This document shows positions 1-12,000 of a DNA stretch of 38,928 bases, one piece after another. The translations under genes were made by a program, and so were the position numbers. How positions within the stretch are numbered: position 1 is the first letter of the stretch; each line of letters opens with the position of its first letter. The stretch comes from Heterotrichella gracilis (taxonomy: Eukaryota > Sar > Xanthophyceae > Tribonematales > Xanthonemataceae). The notes beneath the pieces are model-generated. The model saw nothing but the letters and a program-made list of their open reading frames with translations. It was not told the DNA's origin and did no database searches. The DNA is taken from contig JAULBX010027297.1 in the NCBI GenBank assembly GCA_032358255.1, positions 1 through 38,928 on the forward strand, read 5' to 3'.

Positions 1-57
1 CATCATCGACCTGCGCCTGACCCGCATCGTGCGCGAGGGCGTGTTCCGCTTCACCAG
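1..57 (+). CDS. Partial first exon of the giant gene
   Basis: Reading from base 2 gives IIDLRLTRIVREGVFRFT, then AG at 56-57. Joining AG to the G at 1109 restores an Arg codon in phase 2. That is the same phase and residue as the equivalent junction of the fourth module (10569 to 10932, ...KYR/TGKK). It needs a GC-type donor (AG|GCAGCT), which is not a consensus site, so the exon end is tentative. Reading on instead gives a short Pro-rich stretch and a stop at 188-190, so this could be the 3' end of another transcript form. Confidence 0.4.
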
Positions 58-3000
58 GCAGCTGGCGCCATACCCATCCCCACCACCACCATCCCCACCC
101 AAAGGCCCAGTGTCAGCCAAACTGTGCGAAGAAGACCCTAAACCCTATCGACCCATGAAGGCAGATAAATCAGCCTTGATTTATCTTTAGCTTTGGTATT
201 TTTGGTCAGTTTATCTTTATCCTTGGGGAAAAAATCCTTATCTTAGGTTAACCCTTGCTGGTTCAGGTCTATCTATTTTTCCGTGTGCCCTTGGGCGGGC
301 TAGCCCATCGTTTATCTCTATATGTCAGTCTTTTAGGCCTAATATCCTTATCTCTCTGATTTTCGGGCCATTTAAGTTATCGTATTTATGCCTTTATGGG
401 TCGAACCCTAAACCCTGCACTCAAACTGTACACCCTACATCCTTAACCCTTCTACCCAAAGCGGTGCAGGAAGGCCCTAAATCCCAATCCTGTGCACTAA
501 TAGTACTTATAAGGTTGAACCCGGGTAAGGTTGAACCCCTATTCTTACTCTTGTGTCTCTTCACCCCCACTCTGATCTAGATTCTTACCCTTGCCCTTAC
601 TTATGCTCTATATGCTCTTATGTACTGTGTTCTGCTAAGCTTGAACCCTTACTCTACCTTAGGTTTGGCAAATACTTCGGGAGAGCCTTTGTGAAGCTAC
701 CCCAAAACCTAAACCCTAAACAGGGCTAAGCAGCTTTGTATGATCCACACCACATTCGCCACCGCCGCCACCCTAGCCACCCACCATCACCCCCACACCA
801 CATCACCTCCCCCACACACCCAACCCCACATACCCCACACCATGTCTCCCCCCCCCTTGTCCCCGCGCATCTTCCTCTTCTGCCTCCCATTTCTTGCCCC
901 TTCAATCCTGCATGTCCTGCATTGCCTCTTAGTTGCCGCAAGCCCTCAAGCCCGCTTAGGCGCATGCCATCTAAACCCTAAAACCTGAATGGTGGTGTGC
1001 ATGGTCTTTGCATGAACACAGCTACCCCATCCCCACACGCCCCCCAAAACATATACCACCAGAAAACCAACACCCCACATCCCACACCATGCCTCCCACC
1101 CCCCGCAGGTTCTTCTCCAGCCTCCAGTCTTGCATTGCCTCAAGCATAGCCAACATCACCTCCACATCCGATCCAGTGGTGGTACTTGTGGGGTACAGTA
1201 TCGCGGACGCCACCTTGGGGATGGCGCTGCAGGGGGGCGGGGTGTTGGATGTTATGGATCAGCTCACGGGGTGCTTCGGAACCACCCTAACAGGGTTTTC
1301 GGTCCTGGACCAGGTGAGTCCCTTAACCCTAAATGAAGAAACCCTAATCATTGTTGTGACTCCTATGTGGCTGATCAGCTCACACGGTGCTTGGGGGCTG
1401 TCCTCACAAGGTTTTCGCTGCTAGTGAGTCCCTAAACCCAAATGGGAAGACCCCATCACCTTACAAACCTTACAACCATAGGAATTATAGGAATGCTTGA
1501 CTTTGATGTGGCGTGGCTGCTTGAGGACTGCTTTGGGGTCAACCCTGGTAGGGTTCTGGAGCTGGCGAGGTTTAAATCCTAGTTTTTCCCTTTCACCTGT
1601 TGCAGAACACAATGCCCGCCTCCCCAGACGTGGTGGTCCGCGTGTCCTTCAGCCTCTCAGACAACACCGCCACGCTCAGCCTATCCGGCGGAAGCATGCT
1701 CGGCCTGATGCAGTCCCTACAAACCGCCATTGCCGGGGATGCCGCGGTTGCGTTTCCCCTCACCGGCCCCATGGTAACCGCACTGGCCTCCGGATCCGCG
1801 GTGGTGGTGGTGCAGGGGGCGGGGCTGCGGCTGGCGGGGGTGGAGGTGGGGGGTACCCTCACGCTGCCTGACTTGGCACAGGGGGTTGGGTTTGAGTATC
1901 CCAGTGCGCTCCCTTCCGATGTTATTCAGGTAAGGGCGCATCAAAAAATACAATATATGTGCATGCGGTATAGGGTTGAGGGCGTGGATTGTGGATTTTG
2001 GCAATGCGGGGGCCCCAGGGTGGGTGTGGGGGTAGGGCTGCGGCTGGCGAGGTGGAGGTGGGGGGGTATGGGGGGTATTGTTTGGCTGCGTGATGTTGGG
2101 GGCTGGGGGTGGAGTGGACTAAGGGGGTGGGGGTGGAGTGGACCAGCGCGCATCTTGCAGACATGGTGCAGATGGTGGGTATAACCGTACCATTCTTTAA
2201 TTTTCTGTAAAAGCAATTGAAAAGGTGCAGGTGGAAGGCATACCTTGCGTTTCTTTTTCTCTGCCTACATTATTGTTTGCTCTTGTTTGCCGAAGGTTAC
2301 ACTAGCAATTAGCGGTAATGTCCCAAATCTCTTTTTTTCACCAACTGATATATACATTTGTAATTTGGTATGCAGTGCATTATTGCATGCACTTTGGTAT
2401 ACATATATGCAGTGCAGTGTTTCATGCAATATGCTACTATCTGAGAGTTGTAACCCTTGATGCCTATCCGATCTTACTTTTTTGTGTGTTAGAGGTCGGG
2501 GGCAATCCTCCTTGTCCTGCGGTGGCGATAGCTTCCTTCCCCCTCACTCACCCGCTGCCAATGCTGCCTTAAAAAACATACCAAACCCACATTTATAAGT
2601 GGTTGTCCCATGGCGCAGGTTTCGAACCCCTTCATGATATTTGTGCCCAAGGTGGGTGGCCAAACCTCCTTCGCTTACAGTGGCAACACCTACCCCGCCC
2701 CCTCGCTCACTGTGGGCCTCGGTGTTACCATCCCCGCACTGGATTTGGTGGACTACCAAGCACAAGTCGACATCCTTGGAGCAGTAGGGGCGCATCTCAA
2801 GGTGTGCACGGCCCCGTTTCCCCTGCCGCCTCCGCCCCCCACCACAAAACAATTCAGTGTGTCGTGGCGTTTTGTATTTAGAATGAACGCTTAGCATCCC
2901 GCCCACTGGTCTTGGCGTTGCCATTCCTGCACTGTTCAAAGTTTAGGATTTCTATTTTACTCCCTGACATAGGGGCAGGAGGAATTTAATATATCACCGA

Positions 3001-6000
3001 TATATTAAAGTCTCCTTGATAGGGGGACATACCGGCACAGGGCAAGGGGGCCAAACCTACCGGGATATTTTGATATGTACCAAAAATCCAAATGGCAATC
3101 TTGTGGACTGCCTCAAGTTCCTGTAATTTCGAATTGGTTAGTATATTAAAAAATTGTCCCCGGCGCATCGGCGCACGCGGAGTAATGTGGGTGCCAATTG
3201 TATGTTAGTTGTTATTTGGAGAACATTATTAAAAAAAAATCATCATATTCTGCTATGCCCCTCCTACCCTTCCACGTGGTCCCCTGTCTCATGTCCCTCG
3301 CTAGCTTCAAGTTCAACGCATACAATGGGCCCCTTTATGCAAAAAAAAACAAAACATGTACATTTTTCTAAAAAAGTGTTGGGAAAAGGCACAAAAAATG
3401 ACCCAAAGTCTGGTATGTGCCCGTCACTTTCTCCCCGGTCCCCTCCCTCATGTCCCTCACCAACTTCAATTCGACTCATTAATCACAGCATCCCAACACA
3501 AGCTAACCAACTCTCGGTGTGTGCTCCGCAGTTCCCCACCACCTTCCCCCTGGTTCCCTCCCTCATGTCCCTCACCAACTTCAAATTCGACTCCTCCAAT
3601 GGGGGCCTGTTTGGATCAGGCGTGCTGACTTTTGCCAGCAGCTTTAACGCACTGGCCAACCTCACCATGTTGCCCAAATTTGGCGGTGGCGCAGGGTATG
3701 ACTACAGCTTCCACTTCGCAACTGCGGGAGTGAAGCTGCTCAAGGTGAGGAGTCAGGGTTCAGGGTGAGGAATTAGGGTTTGGGGCGGTTGGACTAGAGG
3801 TTTGGGGTTATTGGAATTTACAGACAGGTTTTTCACGCTGGCCCACCTCAACCTGTTGCCTAAAGCTGGCGAGGGGCATCGTTTACTGCTTGCATTTTGC
3901 CACTGTCGGTGTGAAGCTGCTCAAGGTGAGGGCTTCAGTTGGTATTTAGGCAAAATATAGAAGCCTAAGGAACTGATTGTTTTGGGTTTAGGGATGACGT
4001 TCACTAGTACACCGCCCGCACGCACTGTGGCCAACCTGGAAACAAGACTCCACTGACTAGGGTGTGGCGTCCTTTCCATCCCCGTGTGAAACCCTTGCCC
4101 TCTGTTACTTGACTGAAACTGTCGGTGCGTGTGCTATTTTTTGCAGGGCTTGAAGGCTGTGTGGCAGGATGCGCCCCAGCTCGTGACTGACCAGCTAGCC
4201 ACCATCACCTTCCCATCCCTGGACGTGGCCTCCATCATCCCAGGTGAAAAGAAACTACTTGTGAAACGTAACGGTAGAATTGTGGTGATGTGTTGTAAAT
4301 TAGTGTCCAATGAACCTTGATCAACAATGTGCTGGTCCTCGCCGCCCACCTGAACAATTCCACACCACACCCCTCCCACCTCCCACCAACCACCACTACT
4401 CACCACCACCTCTCCTCCCATAGGCGATTTTGATATTCAGGCCGCCTACAGCGGCACCTCAATCCGGATGGTGCTGGTGGCTCGCTCGCTACGCCTCATC
4501 GCTTTCCACCTAGCGGGGCCTCTCTCTCTGGCATCACTGGCTGCCAAGCTGGGTGTGGATTGGACTGGGACAGGCAGCGGAGTGACTGTGCAAAACATGA
4601 TGTTGGTGTATGTGTCCGCCAATGGTGCGTTTGCTGTGACATACCCTACAACCTGGGCAGAGCATGCACCCAGAACCCTACACCTCAAATCCTAAAATTG
4701 CTGACTGCCAAGCTGGATGTGGATTTACCAGGGGCGGGCAGTGGAGTGGAAACCACGAGGCTGATGTACATGCCAGGCAACAGTGCGTGAAACATAACTT
4801 GTCAGTATCATTTGTGTTGTATCCTAAATCCCCCGCGTTTTCCCCCTTTGCCATGTATGGCTACATTGTCGGCAGCCGCTACGCTGTGGGGGCGACACTA
4901 CGGCTTGGCGTACCCACTGTCACATCACCACTGTCGTTGTTCTAAGAATTCAGGGTACAGAGTGCAGGGTGTAGGGTTTTCGAACACAATGTGACCTTTC
5001 CTTTTCCTCCTCTGCAGCCACTACAGGCTACGACTTTGAGGGTACGCACTATGACCCAGGGGTGTACCTCAATGCCCAGGGGGCGATCCTGGAGCTTGAC
5101 GCACCCAACGTGACCCTGTCGCTGGCGCTGCTCAAGGGGAATGCCACAGTGAACTCCACCGCAGATGTGTCGGTAGGTGGTGGTGGGTGGTTGCGAGGTT
5201 GCCAGAGCTCTTGTGGGTGGGGAGCTTGCGTGTGCTGGTGCTCGGTTGGTTGGTGCTTGGTCAACCATGTGGCGCCAATGCTCACCCCAAAAATTGCATC
5301 TCCAATTTTTCAGGTCCAGGGCGACATCTCTCTCATCCCTGGGATCCTGCTCCTGCATGCGGGCGCCTACTCGTCCAAGGGAGGCGCGCTCTTCCAAGCA
5401 ACACTTGCAGGGACCATCGACTTGTCTTGCGCCATCACATACACCACCGCACAGCAGGTAACAATTAGTCAGTTAGTCAATTATTTACATGCATTTCAGT
5501 CTTGCACATGTGGCGCCCAGCACCTCGTTCGTGGCAGTGATTAGTTCCTGGTACAGTTTATAGACTTATAATGTGGTAACAATGCCAATTATGCCAATGT
5601 TTGAAGCAATATTGACATTTGATGCATGGTTGCAATTTTTAATAAATTGCATATGTATGCTAGATTGCATTTTGAGATACTTGCATGTATCGTTGGTCCT
5701 TGTTATGTATTCGTGGACTATCAAGACCATCATGAAAGGAGTATTGGCATCTCGTTGCGATGGGGCACCACAATGCCCTTGTAGAAATGACCGCGGCAAC
5801 CAGATGCCTGTATTTTTTCCTGCATTTGTGGTGTTGTTCACCCACGCCCGCCACCTGCAGATTTCGGATGGGGCCCCCAAGTTCCTTGTGGACATGAGCG
5901 CGGCAAATGTGGATCTATCGGCTGCGCTGCAGACCTTGTGGCCGGATGTGCCCCAAGCGGTGCTAGACTCGCTTCAGTCAGTCAGCTTCCCTATCCTTAG

Positions 6001-9000
6001 CATAAAATCCGACCTGCAAGGTTTGTGATGAAAAATGTACCCATGAGTTAATTGGGGGACATCCCCTGGATGTCCTATGTTATGTATGCCTCCTAAAAAT
6101 CTTGGCTGAGTCCACCTTAACCTGAAAAAGCTTACCTGAAATGAACTGACCTGGAACCCTACCGACCCTAAGATCCCTATCAACCATCAACTGATCCCCT
6201 CCATTCCGGTTGCCGCAAAACATGGACCCAACCAACTAACCTCTAAATCACGAGTATAACAAGTGTATGAGCTGCTGGCGGTGCACACATCGGGCAGCAT
6301 AGGCAGCATGATCGGCGAGAAGCTGACCTATGCTGACCCGCAAAGATGGTGGAACTTCCTCACAGTGGGCTGACCCAATACCCTACGAACCCTACCAACT
6401 AATATCTACTGTATTGGTTCTGACACTACGGGAATGCACGCAACGAGCTAACCAAGACCCGATTGCCGGCCTGCGGTACATGAGCTACTGGCGATGGCCT
6501 CACCGGGTAACATGATCGGCGCGCAGCTGACCTGCGCAAGGATGGCGTGTCATTCCTCACAGTGGACGGACACAAAACCCTAGGAAACCCTGATGGCCTA
6601 AATAGCCAAAATGCACATAAAGTTGCAGAAGAATCCTGCCAACAAATTTGAATTTCCCGCCTTTTTGCAGGGGTATATGAGCTGCTGGCGGTGCACTCCT
6701 CTGGCAGCATGATCGGCGCGCAGCTGACCCGTAAAGATGGCGTGCTCTTCCTCACAGTGGGCTGGCCGGGTGTCCTTTCCATGTCTACCCTTGCGGCCGA
6801 CTTTGGTTACAGCTGGGACAGCGGGGGCGATGCCATCAGCCTCAGGGGCATCTCGGTGGTCTACGTGTCACAGAACTGTGAGTGCTTCTGGTTCTTCCAG
6901 GCTTTGAAGTCAAAGCCTGGAATTTGCGAGCAGCCAATTTGCTGAGTTTATATTGCAAGTGATGTTGATGTGTAGTATAAAGCCCTTTTCATGTCTACCC
7001 TGGTGGTGGCTTTGGGTACAGCTGGGCCAGTGGGGCCAGTGCATTCAGTCTAAAGGACATCTCGGTGGTGTATGTGTCACAAAACCGGTGAGTTTGTGTG
7101 TCAATTGTGCCCGCGATGTATCGCATTAGCTGCAGCCATGCGCTACATGCGCGGGCATGAGAGATTTCAAGAAATTTTGCACCCCAAATACCCTAAACTC
7201 TGAACCATGGTTGGGTGTAGCTGGGCTGTGTGTGGGTGTGGGTGTGGGTGCGGGGGGGTGGCACGCTATCAGCCTGAGTAGCCTGAGGGGCATCCCCAAC
7301 CCCAAATCAACACCATTGTTAATGTAGTTTTTCATTTTTGTTGCATGCATCCCACGGTGTTGAAATGTGATTCCCCCTTTCAACAGTGACAGCTGGTGTG
7401 ACGGTCAACGGCACTCTCTTCCTGCCCGGCGTGTACCTGCAAGCACTGGTCACCATAGCAGCGCTGGACGCTACTGACGTGGCAGTTACATTTGCGCTGG
7501 CCAAGGGCGATGGGGGCAAACTGAGCCAGCTGGACGTGGTGGTAAGTTTACTAGGTGGGGTGTAACTAGTTAGTTTAGTGGAATCAACCATGTACATTCC
7601 CCCCCACCTGCAGATGGGGATGGCAGTGTCATTATATTTCTCATGTCTTTCCTTTTATCATATACTGTATATGCAACCGTTGGATATGTCAGGCTTGCGG
7701 TGGACAATGGCAACGGGGCAAGTTGAGACGTGTTGGTATGCCATAGGTGGTGCAACATATGGGGTATTTGTTAAATACGTGTTACAATTTGTTGAATATC
7801 TTTTGATAATGATTATGGTGATTTTCTTTTGGTTATTTGGGCGCAACCAGTGTGCTGGTGTCTTTTGCGCTGGTCAAGGGCGACAGGGACAAGCTCAGCC
7901 AGCTGGACGTGGTGGTAAGCTGCGGGTGGTGCAACAGAGTTTCTTTACATATCTGATGTTGTTAGTAAGTATATACATAAAACCTTTGTTCCGGTATCCA
8001 GTAGGTACGGACCAAATTCGGTTATCCATTTGGTACGTTTTGCGCAGCAAATGTGGCGGTACCCATTTGGTATGGACCAGGGCAAGTTCAGGCAGCTAGA
8101 TGTGCTGATGGGCAGTGGGTGCATCTACTTGCGCCTTTCTATCCATATGTATTATCTGCAAAGGGGAGGGTGCACCACACACAGGTGCGCACATGTCCCA
8201 TCCTAAAATTGCCCTCCCATGTCCTTTCCACGGGTTAATGGGAATAAAGGCAAACTGAAGTACCTGAGAAATTCCCCCTTAACTTGTTGTTTTCTGCAGG
8301 TGGCTAAGGACACCACCATCATCGCCACTATCCCCACCCTGCTCTCCCAGCGCAGCGGGGGGTACCACTAGGTTTCATTATTCTATATAGTAACCCTAAA
8401 CTCCTTTGACGCGCTGTTTGCCTAAAGCATCGAACTGCGGCAGCGCTCAGTAATACGAGGAGACTGGGAGGACACTCAGTGTGTACCAACTTTGTTTTTT
8501 TCTGCAGGTGGCTGGGAACATCACCATCATCCCCAAGCTGCTCACGCTGCGCAGCGGGGAGTACCACTCAGGAGGGGGGGCCTCCTTCGACGCGCTCTTT
8601 GCACAAACCATCGACATGGCGGCAGACCTGACTTTCACAACTAAAGCGCAACAGACCGGGGGTGCACCCAAGTATTTGGTGGACATGACTGCAGAGAACG
8701 TAAATGTGGACCAAACAATTGGGGTGATGTGGCCCTCTGCACCCAACTATGTGGCCAATTCCTTGGCCTCTTTTAGCTTCCCAGCAATTGCGTTGAAATC
8801 CGACCTGAAAGGTGCGCAAGAATCAATTAAATCCCTGGAAAGCCCTGTCAAAACCCCGAGAATATAGTGGGAATTTATTGTATGTGATGGGGAGGTGGAT
8901 TTGTGGTTTGGTTTACTCAGCATTGTTCCTTCACGGCACCCGCCACCCTAAATCGTGTAGTTGACACTCTGAACGGCAGGCATCTTTGGGCTAATCGTGA

Positions 9001-12000
9001 GCTTGCACCCATGTTACGCAGGGGTTTACCGCTTTTCGGCATTGCACAGCTCGGGCCTGGCGTTGGCGGCGGCGATGGACAAGTCCCATGGGCTCATGTA
9101 CCTGTCGCTATCCCTCAAGGCATCGACCACTCTCCCTGACCTTGCTTCTGGGCTGGGCTTTGATTGGTCTGCAGACCCGAACGCCTTGGTGGTGTCACAA
9201 CCCCAGGTACAGTGAAACATGCCAAAAACATTTTTATTTATTTGTAAGCTTTTTGGACTGATAAGATTTTTGCTTTGTACATCTGTTTGCCTTGGATTAT
9301 TTTATTTAGGTCAAAGGCAACGAGAGGATTGGTCCAAACGTGTTCTTAAATGCACATCTAATAGTAAACGGGGGCAGCGCTTGCTCCCGATGCGCATGTC
9401 ACCCACTAAAATAATCCGATTGCCCTCGCTTCATGCAGCATCAGTGTTGGAGCTGTGTAGGCATTGGCAATGTAGTCGTAGTTTGATTTATACAAAAACA
9501 AAACAAGAATCGTCCTTAACGTAGGTCAAGTATGTGCCCAGCAAGGCCGGCTACCTGGGATACCAGACAGAGAACGGGTTGCTGGCTCCAGGGGCGTACG
9601 TCTCGGCTGGGATCAGCATGCCCGACCTGCACGTGAGCGGGGTAGCGGCCCAGTTCATGGTCATTGGGCCCACAGGGGCAATCAAGGCAGACATCTCTAT
9701 TGCGGTAGGTGCTAAACCCTAGCAAACCCAAGCAACACCATCATGAACATATCCCACCATCATGAACTACATGAACATATACCATGATGGCCAACCTCAC
9801 TAAGCCCGGTTTGTATGTATTTTGCTACACACATGTTACATAATATCTTATGCATCCTGGCTCGAAACAAATTAAACAAATTCAGAAGATGGACAATGGC
9901 TATAATGTATGTATGTAGTGATTTAAATTCCTCTGCTCTTGTGCATGGGGAGGATTCCTTCTCGCCAACCCTTAACTCCAAAATCCTAGTTCAATCCTCA
10001 ACATGTGTGTTTGTTTTCGTGCAGTGGGATGGCTCCTTCTCGCCCATCGACCACCTCGTCATCACCTCTGCCAGCTTCAACGCAAAGACAGGCGTGGGGC
10101 TCAAGGGCACACTCACAGGTGGGTTAATACCTGCTGTAAGGATTGTAGGGTTTGCACATCCCCACATGTGCAGCTCCCCGTCACCTACATCACCTCCGGC
10201 GCAATGGACATGCACCCAACAACGCCTAAATCATCTGATGTGAGCTTAGTCAGGTTTGTCCGGGTGACATTGGTCAACTGCCGTGGGGTTCAAACCCCAC
10301 AGGCAGCTAAGGCAGCTGACCAGCATCACCTAATTGAAATTAATGCATATCTTCAAATATTGTGCAGGCATGCTGGTGGATGTCCCAGTGTCCGTGACAG
10401 CAGCCCTAGCCTCTGCCACCGACACTACCACCCCAAAAGTGCAGCTGACCATCACCACCGGCGCAATCAATGTGCGCTCCATTGTGTCCACGCTATGGCC
10501 CGACACCCCCGGGGTGGTGCTGGACTTCCTGGACCCCGTCTCATTCACTTCGGTGGTGGTCAAATACAGGTAGGGCACATCTCCCCTCTATTCCATGCCA
10601 ATGCCATGCCATTTCCCCTTGGATGGACCACTTGCAATCAACAATTGGGTAAACAAAGTATGAAGCCTGAACAGTGCCACCAAGGAAGCGCTTATGCATA
10701 AGACTGGTTGTTAAACCTTGTTGTATTGTTGGAGTGCATGTGACTAAAAGCAAGCTCATCAACCGCAAGTATTTAGCTTACCAGTGGTGACACGTAAGAA
10801 AATGGCCATCATTAAAACAAATCATGGCAAAGCGAGCGGATGCCAGAATTAACAGAATTTCCCTATAAATTCCTTGAAATTCCCCTGCCTTTCTTCCTTT
10901 GTTGACCGTCCTTTTGCCTTTCTATGCACAGGACGGGCAAGAAGATGGCCATCGCAGCGGTCCCCAACCTCACATCCAAGCAGGCAGTATTGGACGTGTT
11001 AAATAAACTGTCTCTGAGCGCCTCGGATGTGACCCTGGCGGTGGACCCCGTCACCAACGCAGTGCAGCTGGCGGTGCAGAAGACGTGGCTGTTTGACGCA
11101 GGTGCCCCATTCGTGGGCACATCCCAGGTGCGGATTGGGTAGATGGGGGTGGGGTGGAGGAGAAAAAAAATAATGTGCTACGCTTTCCGGGATTTCCCAA
11201 TGCGTTTGGTTTGAGGCATGTGGAGAGTCGTGGGTACAAGTGTGGTGGTAATGGATAAAATAAAGTAGTTATGAGTGGGGTATTCTGTAATGTAGTCCTT
11301 TTCTTTTGGTGAAATGTGGGGGAATACACGGGTACACCGAGTACACCACTCATTGATCTTGCACGATCTACACGATCTAATGCGATCTAATGGATGTGAA
11401 TGGGAGCAAACAATCAACCAGGGTAATCGCTGGTAATTTGGCATGCATTTGGTTGCGCTGCCTTGTGATGTAAGCATATAAAATGACAAAAAGTGTGTTA
11501 GCATATCAAGCATTTGAATATATTTATCAAAACTCATATTAGTTGGCAAAACTGATTTAAAATACCCTTCAACAGTCTAACGAGCCCGGGTTGCCTCCCT
11601 CTTGACTGTCTCAAAATATTGTAATTCCTGTAGATAGCAAAAGTAATATTATAGATATACTTGATATTTATACATTAATAATTTTTTGCTAATCAATACC
11701 AATTTCAAAAAAAATATCAACCATCTGAAACACAACAATTGCTTTACTTGTATAAATGTTAAAAATGTATCTACGTGTCCACTTTGCAGGTGGATTTTGC
11801 ATTTGGCCTGACAGTCAACGGGCAAGACATTGCGTTTTTCCTAGAGGCGGACTTCACGGCAACCATCGCGATTGACATCTTGGACCCGACAAGTGAGTAC
11901 GGGTATGCATCTTTGTGCCAAATTTTATTCCCGTTGCATTGCACCACCCAGCCAACTATGCGGAGGTGCGAGTTGGAGTGTGTGGTTGGTTACATGCATT

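Noticed and set aside
736-988. Overlapping Pro/His-rich ORFs on + and Gly/Trp-rich ORF on -
   Set aside because: Low-complexity CCACCC text inside an intron; the same region shows similarity to the next exon's acceptor, not to a separate gene.
3154-3531. 5' part of the ORF running into exon 3532
   Set aside because: The open frame extends upstream by chance through decayed exon copies; the ccgcag acceptor at 3531 and the phase from exon 2801 set the true start.
10234-10310. Possible tRNA gene (box A and box B like words)
   Set aside because: Acceptor and D arms do not pair and the T-arm loop has the wrong length; it is better described as a hairpin or SINE-like remnant.
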